DNA from: CAYSAA01 sp964428905
GTDB taxonomy: Bacteria > Atribacterota > Phoenicimicrobiia > Phoenicimicrobiales > Stramentimicrobiaceae
Length of the DNA: 20,777 nucleotides
Direction: 5' to 3'
Assembly: GCA_964428905.1 (NCBI GenBank)
Contig: CAYSAA010000142.1
Coordinates: forward strand, 1 to 20,777
The notes below the pieces were generated by a model. It worked only from the letters and a program-made list of their open reading frames with translations, ran no database searches and was not told where the DNA came from. Below, piece by piece: positions 6,563 to 13,966 of this stretch (the stretch's first letter is position 1; each line of letters starts with the position of its first letter). The translations under genes were made by a program, and so were the position numbers.

Positions 6563-8239
6563 ATGAGTAGGTATGTTATTGGTATAGATTTTGGAACTGA
6601 TTCAGTACGAGCCCTGATAGTAAATACGGAAACAGGTAAAGAAGTCAGTAGCGGAGTAGCTTACTATACTCGATGGAGTCAAGGTGATTATTGTATCGCG
6701 CTTGAAAACCAATTTCGCCAGCATCCTCTGGACTATTTGGAAGGAATGGAACAATCCATTAACATTGCTGTAGAGGATTGTAAAAAAAGTATTAGTGAGC
6801 ATATCGTTGGTATTGGTGTGGATACCACCGGTTCGACTCCCTGTGCAGTTGATGAAAAGGGAAATCCCTTAGTCTTTAAAGAAGAATTTAAAAATGATCC
6901 TGATGCTATGTTTATTCTTTGGAAAGATCATACTGCAGTTCAAGAAGCGATTGAAATTAATAAAAGAGCTAAGAGCTGGGGTGGTGTTGATTTTACCAAA
7001 TATGAAGGCGGGGTTTATTCTTCAGAGTGGTTTTGGGCAAAAATTATGCATATTTTAAGGAAAAATGAGAAGATTAGAAAAGCTGCTTTCTCCTGGGTTG
7101 AACATTGTGACTGGATTACCGCTGTTCTAACCGGAGACACGGACCCGCTTAATATAAGAAGAAGCCGTTGTGCTGCCGGACATAAAGCTATGTGGCACGA
7201 TGACTGGGGTGGATTGCCTGATGAGGATTTTTTGAAGGGTTTAGATCCTTTATTAGCAGGTTTAAAGGAAAGGTTATATGAGAAAACATATACTTCTGAT
7301 GAAAAAGCTGGCGAGTTAAGTGAAGAATGGGCTAAAAAATTAGGTTTGAAAGCAGGTATTGCAGTTGCTGTTGGGGCTTTTGATGCCCATATAGGAGCAG
7401 TAGGTGGTGGAGTAAAAGAAAAAACACTGATAAAAATTATGGGTACTTCTACTTGTGATATTATGGCTGTTTCCAAAGATGTAATTAATAATAAATTAAT
7501 CAAGGGAATATGTGGGCAGGTTGATGGTTCAGTGATACCAGGCTTGATTGGACTGGAAGCCGGACAATCTGCTTTCGGTGATGTGTATGCCTGGTTTAAA
7601 GAGCTGCTATCCTGGCCACTGGAATCAATTTTACCCGAAATTAATGGTTTAAATAAGAAAGAAATTAATAGAATTAAGGAAGAAATTGAAGGGAAAATAC
7701 TTCTTACATTAAGGCAAGAGGCTGAAAAAATAGATGTTACACATACCGGGCTTTTGGCATTAGACTGGTTAAATGGAAGACGCTCACCGTTTGCTGACCA
7801 AACTCTTACCGGTGCTATTCTGGGTTTAAATCTGGGAACAGATGCCGCAATGATTTTTCGAGCATTAGCGGAGTCTACTGCCTTTGGAGCCAGGGCAATA
7901 AATGACCAGTTTACGAAAGAAGGTATAGAAATTGATGATATAATTGCTCTGGGAGGTATACCAAAGAAAGATAATTTTGTCATGCAGATAACAACAGATA
8001 TTTTGAATAGACCTATCAAGATTGCCGCCTCTGACCAGACCTGTGCTCTTGGAGCAGCAATGTTTGGAGCAGTGGCGGGAAATGTATATAATAATGTCAT
8101 TGAAGCGCAAAAAGTGATGAATTCAGGTTTCAGTAAAACATATTATCCTAGGGAAAACACTATAGAAAAATATAAAAGTCTTTATAACCTATATATCTCT
8201 CTGGGGAAAGAACTTGATTTCTATTTAAGAAAATTATAA
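6563..8239 (+). CDS. araB: Ribulokinase (FGGY carbohydrate kinase)
   Basis: The enzyme phosphorylates L-ribulose to L-ribulose-5-phosphate with ATP in arabinose catabolism. The protein matches AraB along its length: GIDFGTDSVRALIV (ATPase phosphate-1 loop, residues 7-20), YYTRWSQGDYCIALENQFRQ, GIGVDTTGSTP, FILWKDHTA, YSSEWFWAKIMH, RRSRCAAGHK, MGTSTCDIM, GICGQVDGSVIPGLIGLEAG, LDWLNGRRSP and the C-terminal ASDQTCALGAAMFGAVAG. The 558-residue length is typical of ribulokinase and longer than xylulo- or glycerol kinases (about 500). The ATG at 6563 is 9 bases after AAGGAG (6548-6553). No araA, araD, arabinose transporter or AraR-type regulator is in the window, and neighbouring sequence looks decayed, so it may be a survivor of a broken operon. 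The gene itself shows no frameshift or missing motif. Confidence 0.95.
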   Translation: MSRYVIGIDFGTDSVRALIVNTETGKEVSSGVAYYTRWSQGDYCIALENQFRQHPLDYLEGMEQSINIAVEDCKKSISEHIVGIGVDTTGSTPCAVDEKGNPLVFKEEFKNDPDAMFILWKDHTAVQEAIEINKRAKSWGGVDFTKYEGGVYSSEWFWAKIMHILRKNEKIRKAAFSWVEHCDWITAVLTGDTDPLNIRRSRCAAGHKAMWHDDWGGLPDEDFLKGLDPLLAGLKERLYEKTYTSDEKAGELSEEWAKKLGLKAGIAVAVGAFDAHIGAVGGGVKEKTLIKIMGTSTCDIMAVSKDVINNKLIKGICGQVDGSVIPGLIGLEAGQSAFGDVYAWFKELLSWPLESILPEINGLNKKEINRIKEEIEGKILLTLRQEAEKIDVTHTGLLALDWLNGRRSPFADQTLTGAILGLNLGTDAAMIFRALAESTAFGARAINDQFTKEGIEIDDIIALGGIPKKDNFVMQITTDILNRPIKIAASDQTCALGAAMFGAVAGNVYNNVIEAQKVMNSGFSKTYYPRENTIEKYKSLYNLYISLGKELDFYLRKL

Positions 8240-8352
8240 GAGGGGAAATGCTGGAGCAGTAAAATACGAATATTCTTCCCTTGATGTTAGAATAGCTCGG
8301 AGGCAATAGAAAATTGGCAGGGGAAATAGATTAGAAAGGAGTAAATAAAAGT

Positions 8353-8943
8353 ATGGTCTTAAAAATAGTAGGGATTATAGGTAGCCCAAGAAAGGGAATG
8401 AATACGGATACACTGGTAACAAAAGCGTTGGAGGGAGCAAAGTCTATCGGTGCAGAAGTAGAAAAAATCTACCTGAATGATTTGCAAATAATGCCCTGTC
8501 AAGCCTGTAAAAAGTTTCCGGCTCCTGATTATTGTTTCTATCGGGATGGAATGGATAAAATATATGATGCCCTTGAAACTGCTGATGCCCTGGTTATTGG
8601 GGCTCCTGCCTATTTTGGATCCTATAGTGCACAGCTTAAATTGCTCATTGATCGTTCAAACTGTTTGGCCGATATGATAACACTTCCTAATGGTAAATTG
8701 ATATTCAAGTCCCGGTTACAGAAAAGAAAAAAAGGTATATTTATCTGGGTGGCTAACATATCGAAAAACCCTGAACATGCCCTGGTGTCTATCAGAATCT
8801 GGTGTAAATATTTTGCCAATATTGAACTGGTAGATACTTTAGTTGTCACAGACTCTGACTTGGGAGAGGGTGCCAGAAAGCGAAAAGACCTTCTTGATAA
8901 ATCTTTTCAGCTTGGAATATCATTAGGACAATATGATAGTTAG
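8353..8943 (+). CDS. Flavodoxin-fold NAD(P)H-dependent FMN reductase / iron-sulfur-flavoprotein-like
   Basis: This is a cytoplasmic flavoprotein of the NADPH-dependent FMN reductase superfamily. GIIGSPRKGMNTDTL (residues 7-21) is the FMN phosphate loop and GAPAYFGSYSAQLKLLIDR (83-101) the flavin-ring strand and following helix. C49, C52 and C61 in CQACKKFPAPDYC sit where iron-sulfur flavoproteins carry cluster cysteines. Only three are evident there, so a 4Fe-4S cluster is not assured. The C-terminal half is more divergent. Length 196 fits the family. The ATG is 11 bases after AAAGGAG (8335-8341). Its electron donor and acceptor cannot be told from the sequence. Such proteins are common in anaerobes. 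It is separated from araB by 113 bases and from nfeD by a promoter-like region, so it may be expressed on its own. Confidence 0.8.
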   Translation: MVLKIVGIIGSPRKGMNTDTLVTKALEGAKSIGAEVEKIYLNDLQIMPCQACKKFPAPDYCFYRDGMDKIYDALETADALVIGAPAYFGSYSAQLKLLIDRSNCLADMITLPNGKLIFKSRLQKRKKGIFIWVANISKNPEHALVSIRIWCKYFANIELVDTLVVTDSDLGEGARKRKDLLDKSFQLGISLGQYDS

Positions 8944-8985
8944 CCTTGCACTTTGTAGCAATAAACTGCTATGATAACCAGTAAA

Positions 8986-8994
8986 TGGTATAAT
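8986..8994 (+). promoter_or_regulatory. Extended -10 promoter element before nfeD-floA
   Basis: TGGTATAAT (8986-8994) is a perfect extended -10 (TGn plus TATAAT) 98 bases before nfeD. The -35 region at 17-base spacing, CTGCTA (8966-8971), is poor, as is common for extended -10 promoters. TAGCAAT heptamers lie upstream at 8956-8962 and downstream at 9006-9012 and 9015-9021. Confidence 0.5.
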
Positions 8995-9092
8995 AAAAAC
9001 AAATATAGCAATGATAGCAATCTCGTAGATGGGTAATAATAATGTGAGATAAAAACTATGCTGGAAAATTTCCTACTGATAGGGAGGCTCCT

Positions 9093-10403
9093 TTGTTAAA
9101 AAAGATTTTCATTATTCTAATTCTTTCTTCTATATTTATATTTGCATCATATTCTTTGCAAGTAGATTCTTCTTCGGTCTACGTTATTCCCGTCAGAGGG
9201 CAAATTGAGCCCGGATGGCTGCTTTTTCTGGAACGTTCTCTGGAGGAAGCTGAAAAAGCCAATGTGCAGGCGGTCATTCTGGATATGGACACACCGGGAG
9301 GTTTTGTTGACACAGCACAGAAAGCAAAGATACTGATGGATGCATTGACTGCCCCGGTTTATGGCTATGTTAATACCAATGCTCTTTCTGCCGGCGCTTA
9401 TCTGGCACTGCTTACAGAGGGATTTTTTATGACCCCGGGTTCTACCATCGGAGCTGCCGAACCAGCCCTTTTAGGAGGAGGCGAAGTAGATGAAAAAACT
9501 CTCTCTTTCTGGGAAGCAGAGATGAGAACTGCAGCTGAAAGGCAGGGGAAAGACCCCCGTATAGCAGCAGCGATGGTGCGCAAGGAAATCGTTATCGAAG
9601 ACCTGGTTGCAGAGGGAGAACTATTAACCCTTACCACCGGTGAAGCTGAAGACCTTGAGTTCAGCAACGGTACCGTTACTTCTGTGAACGAATTGCTGGA
9701 AGCCGTGGACTTACCGGAGGCAGAAGTCATTCATGCTTCGGCCACTTTTTGGGAAAAATTCAGCGGATGGCTTATCAATCCTGTCATAGCCACTTTTCTG
9801 TTAATGATGGGATTTTTCTTCCTGATAGTGGAAATCCTGACTGCCGGTTTCGGCATCGGGGGATTTTTGAGCTTACTTTTCTTTGGCCTTTATTTTGGAG
9901 GCCACTTTTTTACCGGTATCAGCGGATGGCCGGCTATTTTTCTATTCGTTTTTGGCATTATATTCCTACTGGTAGAGGCATTTGTACCGGGCTTCGGCAT
10001 TTTTGGAATTGGTGGACTGGCAGCTGTCATTATTGGCATTGTTCTTGCTGCCGCTTCAACAACTTTAGGCATATATATGCTCTTGATTTCCTTCTTCGTC
10101 GCCGGTGTTGCCGGATACATCGCTTTTAAATATTTTCAGCGCAGAGGAACTCTGAAAAGTTTCATACTCTCAGACTCCGCTACCAAAGAGGCAGGGTACA
10201 GTTCATCCGAAGACTACAGCCATCTCCTGGGGAAAAAGGGTCAGGCCGTTACCTCCCTGCGTCCATCCGGAAAGGTGGAGATCGGAGGAAAAAGATATGA
10301 TACGGTAAGTGAAGGGGGATTTATAAATACCGATGAAACCATAGAGGTAACGAAAGTAGAAGGATACAGAATCGTAGTGCGCAAGTTAGATAAAGAAAAA
10401 TAA
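9093..10403 (+). CDS. nfeD: NfeD-family membrane-bound serine protease (long form, ClpP-like plus OB fold)
   Basis: The order is an N-terminal signal or anchor (MLKKIFIILILSSIFIFA), a ClpP/SppA-like protease domain (about 28-215), four or more membrane segments (about 228-345) and a C-terminal soluble NfeD OB-fold domain (about 375-432, GKKGQAVTSLRPSGKVEIGG). The nucleophile is predicted as S99 in NALSAGAYLAL and the general base as K164 in MVRKEIV, by analogy with the Ser/Lys dyad of archaeal PH1510. DTPGG and TIGAAEP are the other conserved loops. PH1510 cleaves the hydrophobic C-terminal region of a stomatin. Here the partner is probably the flotillin-like protein encoded 22 bases downstream. 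The TTG start is 5 bases behind AGGGAGG (9081-9087); 436 residues is normal for the long form. The catalytic dyad is intact. Confidence 0.92.
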   Translation: MLKKIFIILILSSIFIFASYSLQVDSSSVYVIPVRGQIEPGWLLFLERSLEEAEKANVQAVILDMDTPGGFVDTAQKAKILMDALTAPVYGYVNTNALSAGAYLALLTEGFFMTPGSTIGAAEPALLGGGEVDEKTLSFWEAEMRTAAERQGKDPRIAAAMVRKEIVIEDLVAEGELLTLTTGEAEDLEFSNGTVTSVNELLEAVDLPEAEVIHASATFWEKFSGWLINPVIATFLLMMGFFFLIVEILTAGFGIGGFLSLLFFGLYFGGHFFTGISGWPAIFLFVFGIIFLLVEAFVPGFGIFGIGGLAAVIIGIVLAAASTTLGIYMLLISFFVAGVAGYIAFKYFQRRGTLKSFILSDSATKEAGYSSSEDYSHLLGKKGQAVTSLRPSGKVEIGGKRYDTVSEGGFINTDETIEVTKVEGYRIVVRKLDKEK

Positions 10404-10425
10404 ATGTAAGAAAGGAGAATAAATT

Positions 10426-11433
10426 ATGCCAGATATCGGAAGTACTTTACCTTTTCTGTTGTTAGTATTTCTTATTGTAATTGTATTTTCTGTCATATTC
10501 AGTTTTATTCCAATAAGATTATGGATTGCCGCGCTGGCTGCAGGTGTGCGTGTGGGCCTGGTAACCCTTATCGGAATGAGACTACGCCGGGTTATTCCTG
10601 CGAAAGTCGTAGAACCTTTAATAAAGGCAACTAAGGCAGGATTGGAACTTAATGTGAACAAGCTGGAAGGACATTACCTGGCAGGGGGGAATGTAGACAA
10701 TGTGGTTAATGCCTTGATTGCTGCCCAGCGTGCAAATATCGAGCTGGGCTTTGAGAGGGCTGCAGCCATTGATCTGGCCGGAAGGGATGTTTTAAAGGCA
10801 GTTCAGATGAGTGTTAACCCCAAAGTCATTGAAACTCCTCTTGTGGCAGCCGTAGCCAGTGACGGCATTGAAGTGAAGGCCAGGGCTCGGGTAACGGTCC
10901 GGGCAAACATTGAGCGTCTGGTCGGAGGAGCAGGGGAAGAGACTATTATTGCCCGTGTCGGTGAAGGGGTGGTTTCTACCATTGGTTCGGCCCAAACCCA
11001 TAAACAGGTATTAGAAAATCCGGATGACATATCACGTACCATTCTTAAGAAAGGACTGGATTCAGGAACGGCTTTCGAAATTCTCTCCATTGACATTGCC
11101 GATGTGGACGTAGGTAAAAACATTGGCGCCCGGCTTCAGACAGACCAGGCCGAGGCTGATAAGCGCATAGCCCAGGCCAAGGCGGAAGAAAGAAGGGCGA
11201 TGGCCGTAGCCAGGGAGCAGGAAATGAAAGCCGCTGTTCAGGAAATGAGGGCGAAAGTTGTAGAAGCAGAAGCAGAAGTACCCAAGGCACTTTCCCAGGC
11301 ATTACGGGAAGGTAAACTGGGTGTAATGGATTATTACAACATGCAAAATATTCAATCCGATACCCAGATGCGGGGAACTATATCCAAAATGGGAATTGAT
11401 GCCGAAAAAAAAGGTGACCAGGACAAGCAATAA
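10426..11433 (+). CDS. floA: Flotillin-like membrane microdomain protein FloA (SPFH family)
   Basis: This membrane scaffold of the SPFH/flotillin family organises functional microdomains. An N-terminal hydrophobic hairpin (about residues 8-30, LPFLLLVFLIVIVF) is followed by the FloA-typical RLRRVIPAKVVEPLIKA stretch. The SPFH core comes next (GHYLAGGNVDNVVNALIAAQ, then VEVKA-like repeats), and then an Ala/Glu/Lys-rich coiled coil (about 240-290, QAKAEERRAMAVAREQEM). The tail contains PKALSQALREGKLGVMDYY, diagnostic for FloA. Length 335 matches the family (about 330). The ATG is 8 bases after AAAGGAG (10411-10417). The nfeD-floA pairing is the widespread arrangement in Firmicutes and relatives. 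Confidence 0.95.
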   Translation: MPDIGSTLPFLLLVFLIVIVFSVIFSFIPIRLWIAALAAGVRVGLVTLIGMRLRRVIPAKVVEPLIKATKAGLELNVNKLEGHYLAGGNVDNVVNALIAAQRANIELGFERAAAIDLAGRDVLKAVQMSVNPKVIETPLVAAVASDGIEVKARARVTVRANIERLVGGAGEETIIARVGEGVVSTIGSAQTHKQVLENPDDISRTILKKGLDSGTAFEILSIDIADVDVGKNIGARLQTDQAEADKRIAQAKAEERRAMAVAREQEMKAAVQEMRAKVVEAEAEVPKALSQALREGKLGVMDYYNMQNIQSDTQMRGTISKMGIDAEKKGDQDKQ

Positions 11434-11467
11434 TGTATTGCAAACAGATAGATAGAGGGGGTATTAG

Positions 11468-11905
11468 ATGGAATTTATAATTATTGCTATTGTTATTATA
11501 TCGATTTTTTCTTCCCTAACCAGGCAATTTAAAAAAAATATGAAAAAAGGGCCTTCTTTTGACCCGTGGTCCTTTGATTCAGATTCCCCGGAAAATGAAT
11601 CTAAAACTGCTCCTTCATCAAGGCCAATTCCTGTACAGGAACCCTTTTCCAGGTTACAAGAAAGTATTGATTATGACTCTCCACCCAATAGGGAAGTAAG
11701 AGAGCAAATTACGCCCTCCATTGAGCAAGGAAAGAAAACAAGAGAATATACACCAATCATAGATGCCGGAGAATTTGAAAAAGGAATTAAAGAACTCTTA
11801 ACAGGCAAAAGGCTTCCCCTGGGTATAGTGGCCTCCGAAGTGTTAGGTCCACCGAGGGCTAACAGGCCTTACCGTCGCAAATTGTCACAAGGACGGTTCC
11901 GTTGA
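11468..11905 (+). CDS. Small membrane-anchored protein of unknown function, third gene after nfeD-floA
   Basis: I do not assign a function. The 145-residue product has one N-terminal hydrophobic helix (about 2-18, EFIIIAIVIISIFSSL) followed by a basic patch (RQFKKNMKK). This predicts a membrane anchor with the rest cytoplasmic. The middle (30-95) is rich in S, P, E and D and looks disordered. The C-terminus is ordered-looking and basic: EFEKGIKELLTGKRLPLG, then IVASEVLGPPRANRPYRR. From memory, a similar SEILGPPRA-type tail ends other uncharacterised small membrane proteins of Firmicutes, so it may be a docking motif. The ATG at 11468 follows AGAGGGGG by about 7 bases and lies 34 bases after floA, so it is probably cotranscribed. 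Short third genes such as yqfB occur at this place in Bacillus, but I see no direct homology. Confidence 0.75.
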   Translation: MEFIIIAIVIISIFSSLTRQFKKNMKKGPSFDPWSFDSDSPENESKTAPSSRPIPVQEPFSRLQESIDYDSPPNREVREQITPSIEQGKKTREYTPIIDAGEFEKGIKELLTGKRLPLGIVASEVLGPPRANRPYRRKLSQGRFR

Positions 11906-11945
11906 CAACAAACTATTGCTATATTTTATTTGATAGTTATGATTC

Positions 11946-12061
11946 AATTTACCTAAACAAGAGAATAATAAAACACTCCTGAAATTTAGGTAATTTTAAT
12001 TCTTTAATCCAGTATCCCAATCGATTTTGGGTATTTGACAGGGAATACCGAATTACCTAAA
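11946..12061. repeat. Three copies of a TTTAGGTAA-type motif upstream of yicC
   Basis: AATTTACCTAAA (11946-11957), TTTAGGTAATT (11985-11995) and AATTACCTAAA (12051-12061) are near-identical, the middle one inverted. Copies 2 and 3 are perfect 11-bp inverted repeats about 55 bases apart. Copy 3 runs into the -10 box of the predicted yicC promoter. They could be operator sites or stem arms; there is no direct evidence which. Confidence 0.5.
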
Positions 12062-12063
12062 AT
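12035..12063 (+). promoter_or_regulatory. Strong sigma-70-type promoter for yicC-remA-gmk
   Basis: A perfect TTGACA (12035-12040), exactly 17 bases, then TAAAAT (12058-12063), 5 of 6 to consensus. It lies 36 bases before the yicC start, with GAAAGGAG (12086-12093) between. A CCCAA-N6-TTGGG hairpin lies just upstream. It is the best promoter in the window by sequence. Confidence 0.7.
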
Positions 12064-12099
12064 GATGGTAAAAATTAAGGAGTTTGAAAGGAGAAATCT

Positions 12100-12975
12100 T
12101 TGACAAAAAGCATGACCGGGTTTGGGATGGGCGAATCTACCGTAAATGAAATTACATCCCAGGTAGAAATAAAAACAGTTAATAATCGCTATTGTGATAT
12201 CAAGGTAAAAATGCCTCTTCAGTCTCTGGATATACTGCAAAGAATAGAAAATATTATACAACAAAGAATAAGCAGGGGAACTGTTAATGTTCTGATTAAG
12301 ATAGATAATTACAATGATAATATCAGTAACATAAGGTTAAATGAGGACTTACTGACCTCATATATAAACTCTTTACAGAGATTAAAAGAGCTTGCCCGGC
12401 TGGAGGAAGAAGTCAACCTTGATCTATTAACCCGATTCAAAGAAATTTTTGAATTCATTAAAAAGGATGAAGATGAAGATTTGTGGAAAACCATTCAGTT
12501 TGCTTTAAAGGAAGCATTGGGATGTTTAGTTCTAAGCAGGGAAGAAGAGGGCAATAAACTCATGAAGGATATCCTTAAGAGGCTTGCTAAGATGAAAATT
12601 ATTGTTGTTGAAATCGAAAAGGATAAGGATCAATGTATCAAAGAATATCAAACGAAGCTGAGACAAAAAATAGAGCAAATTGGACAGAATATTTCCTTAG
12701 ATGAAGGTAGAATTGAAATGGAAGTATCTCTTTTAGCTCAGAAAAGCGATATTTCAGAAGAGGTAACCAGACTCAAATCCCATCTGGGTCAATTAAAAAG
12801 GATAGCCAAGAATGTGACCCCCATTGGACGTAAAATTGAATTTTATACCCAGGAGATTGGCAGAGAGATTAATACCATTGGAGCTAAATCTAATCAGGAG
12901 AATATAACTTCGAGGGTTATCAGGTTAAAAGATGAATTAGAAAAAATTAAAGAACAATCAAGAAATATTGAATAA
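12100..12975 (+). CDS. yicC: YicC/YloC-family endoribonuclease
   Basis: YicC is a cytoplasmic endoribonuclease, described in E. coli as acting on small RNAs. The N-terminal family signature SMTGFGMGE is at residues 4-12, followed by EIKTVNNRYCDIKVKMP (about 24-40). The C-terminal domain (DUF1732) contains EMEVSLLAQKSDISEEVTRL, then KSHL, and ends with EIGREINTIGAKSNQENIT, the most conserved part of the family. Length 291 is standard. The start is TTG at 12100, 6 bases after GAAAGGAG (12086-12093); no upstream alternative is needed, because the conserved motif begins three codons later. It heads a run with remA and gmk, the usual order in Firmicutes. Confidence 0.93.
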   Translation: MTKSMTGFGMGESTVNEITSQVEIKTVNNRYCDIKVKMPLQSLDILQRIENIIQQRISRGTVNVLIKIDNYNDNISNIRLNEDLLTSYINSLQRLKELARLEEEVNLDLLTRFKEIFEFIKKDEDEDLWKTIQFALKEALGCLVLSREEEGNKLMKDILKRLAKMKIIVVEIEKDKDQCIKEYQTKLRQKIEQIGQNISLDEGRIEMEVSLLAQKSDISEEVTRLKSHLGQLKRIAKNVTPIGRKIEFYTQEIGREINTIGAKSNQENITSRVIRLKDELEKIKEQSRNIE

Positions 12976-12998
12976 TCTAAATTCAGGAGAGTTGTTTT

Positions 12999-13259
12999 AT
13001 GAGTCTTTTTATGATGAATATAGGTTTTGGTAATTTTGTTAATACAGATCGAGTAATATCAATACTGGATCCTGATTCTGCTCCTATGAAAAGATTAAGA
13101 GAGGAAGCAAAGCAATCCAAAAAATTGATCAATGCTACCTATGGTAGAAGAACAAGATCTATTGTTATTACTGATAGTAATCACATAATATTGTCAGCTC
13201 TACAACCGGAAACCGTTATTAACCGGCTTTCAGCTTACCAAAAAAGAGAAAATTCCTAA
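12999..13259 (+). CDS. remA: RemA-like extracellular matrix regulatory protein (DUF370)
   Basis: This is a small DNA-binding protein of the RemA/DUF370 family. In Bacillus subtilis RemA activates matrix and osmoprotection genes and forms ring-like oligomers that bind DNA. Family features are MNIGFGNFVNTDRVISILDP (about 6-25), SAPMKRLREEAK, then LINATYGRRTRSIVITDS (about 43-60) and the tail SALQPETVINRL. TYGRRTRS supplies the arginines that contact DNA. Length 86 is typical. The ATG is 8-9 bases after AGGAGA (12985-12990), 23 bases downstream of yicC. What it regulates here is unknown. Confidence 0.93.
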   Translation: MSLFMMNIGFGNFVNTDRVISILDPDSAPMKRLREEAKQSKKLINATYGRRTRSIVITDSNHIILSALQPETVINRLSAYQKRENS

Positions 13260-13281
13260 TTAATCCGTGAGATGTGAAAAG

Positions 13282-13881
13282 ATGCAAAAATATAGAGGGC
13301 ACTTATTTGTTATATCCGGACCTTCAGGCGTTGGGAAAGGGACAATCAGAAAAAAATTATTTCAGCAAATTCACGATTTAAGCTATTCTATTTCGGTAAC
13401 TACCAGAAAACCCAGGGAAAATGAACAGGAAGGCAGAGATTATTTTTTTGTTGATGAAGAAAAATTCAGGCAATACATCAAAGAAAACAAATTTGCTGAA
13501 TGGGCTGTGGTGCACGGAGATTATAAGGGAACTCTATTTAGTACCATTTATGAAAACCTCAACCGGGGGAAAGACCTCGTTCTGGAGATTGATGTTAAGG
13601 GAGCCCTGCAGCTTAAAAGAATATTTCCACAAGGAATTTTTATTTTTATTGCTCCCCCTTCCTGGGAAAAACTGGAAGCCAGATTAAGAGGTAGAAATAC
13701 GGAAGGAGAGAAGGAATTAAAAAAAAGACTCGATGATGCCCGTTATGAAATGAAACAGATTAAGTATTATGATTATCTAATTGTAAATCATAATATAGAA
13801 AAAGCCCTGGAGGAATTAAAGTCTGTAATTACCAGTGAAAGGTGTAAAGTTAGGGGAAAACATCTGGATATAGACCTATAA
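13282..13881 (+). CDS. gmk: Guanylate kinase
   Basis: The enzyme phosphorylates GMP to GDP with ATP, in nucleotide recycling and (p)ppGpp-linked metabolism. The P-loop GPSGVGKGT is at residues 13-21, the GMP-binding SVTTRKPRENEQEGRDYFF at about 38-56, then EWAVVHGDYKGTLFS (73-87), LEIDVKGALQLK (101-112) and FIFIAPPSWEKLEARL with GRNTE. Length 199 fits. I chose ATG 13282 over the in-frame GTG at 13267: it puts the P-loop at the normal distance from the N-terminus and has a purine-rich GTGAAAAG just before it. Neither start has a strong Shine-Dalgarno. The common YYGT has a lysine here (DYKGT), a mild divergence. No rpoZ follows, unlike the usual cluster. Confidence 0.94.
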   Translation: MQKYRGHLFVISGPSGVGKGTIRKKLFQQIHDLSYSISVTTRKPRENEQEGRDYFFVDEEKFRQYIKENKFAEWAVVHGDYKGTLFSTIYENLNRGKDLVLEIDVKGALQLKRIFPQGIFIFIAPPSWEKLEARLRGRNTEGEKELKKRLDDARYEMKQIKYYDYLIVNHNIEKALEELKSVITSERCKVRGKHLDIDL

Positions 13882-13896
13882 TATTCAAACAGCATC

Positions 13897-13944
13897 TGCT
13901 ATAATAAACTTGCCTTGACAGAGAGCAAAATTGATTATAAAAAT
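13897..13944 (+). promoter_or_regulatory. Candidate promoter region for coaBC-priA-def-fmt-rsmB
   Basis: The 85-base gap after gmk contains a perfect extended -10, TGCTATAAT (13897-13905), without a good -35. A perfect TTGACA (13915-13920) follows, with TAAAAA (13938-13943) at 17-base spacing or TATAAA (13936-13941) at 15. Either could start a transcript 20-60 bases before coaBC. Confidence 0.5.
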
Positions 13945-13966
13945 GTAACTTTTTAGCGAGTGGATT

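Noticed and set aside
7015..8100. 361-residue open frame on the - strand opposite araB
   Set aside because: It lies wholly inside the well-supported araB gene, shows no recognisable domain, is Ser/Pro/Ile-rich as expected of an antisense shadow, and has no ribosome site of note.
9749..10129. 126-residue + strand frame overlapping the membrane part of nfeD
   Set aside because: It is out of frame with nfeD, is Trp/His/Cys/Arg-rich in an implausible way, and nfeD's transmembrane segments are intact across it.
10803..11302. Minus-strand open frames opposite floA
   Set aside because: They are shadows of the higher-GC floA coding sequence; the floA reading frame is complete and family-typical.
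11902..11930. TTGACA at the end of the unknown gene with TTTATT 17 bases on
   Set aside because: The -10 is only 4 of 6 and lies far from yicC, and a much better promoter exists at 12035-12063.
13267..13281. GTG start giving a 5-residue longer guanylate kinase
   Set aside because: No ribosome site precedes it, and ATG 13282 gives the family's normal distance to the P-loop. The choice is not certain.
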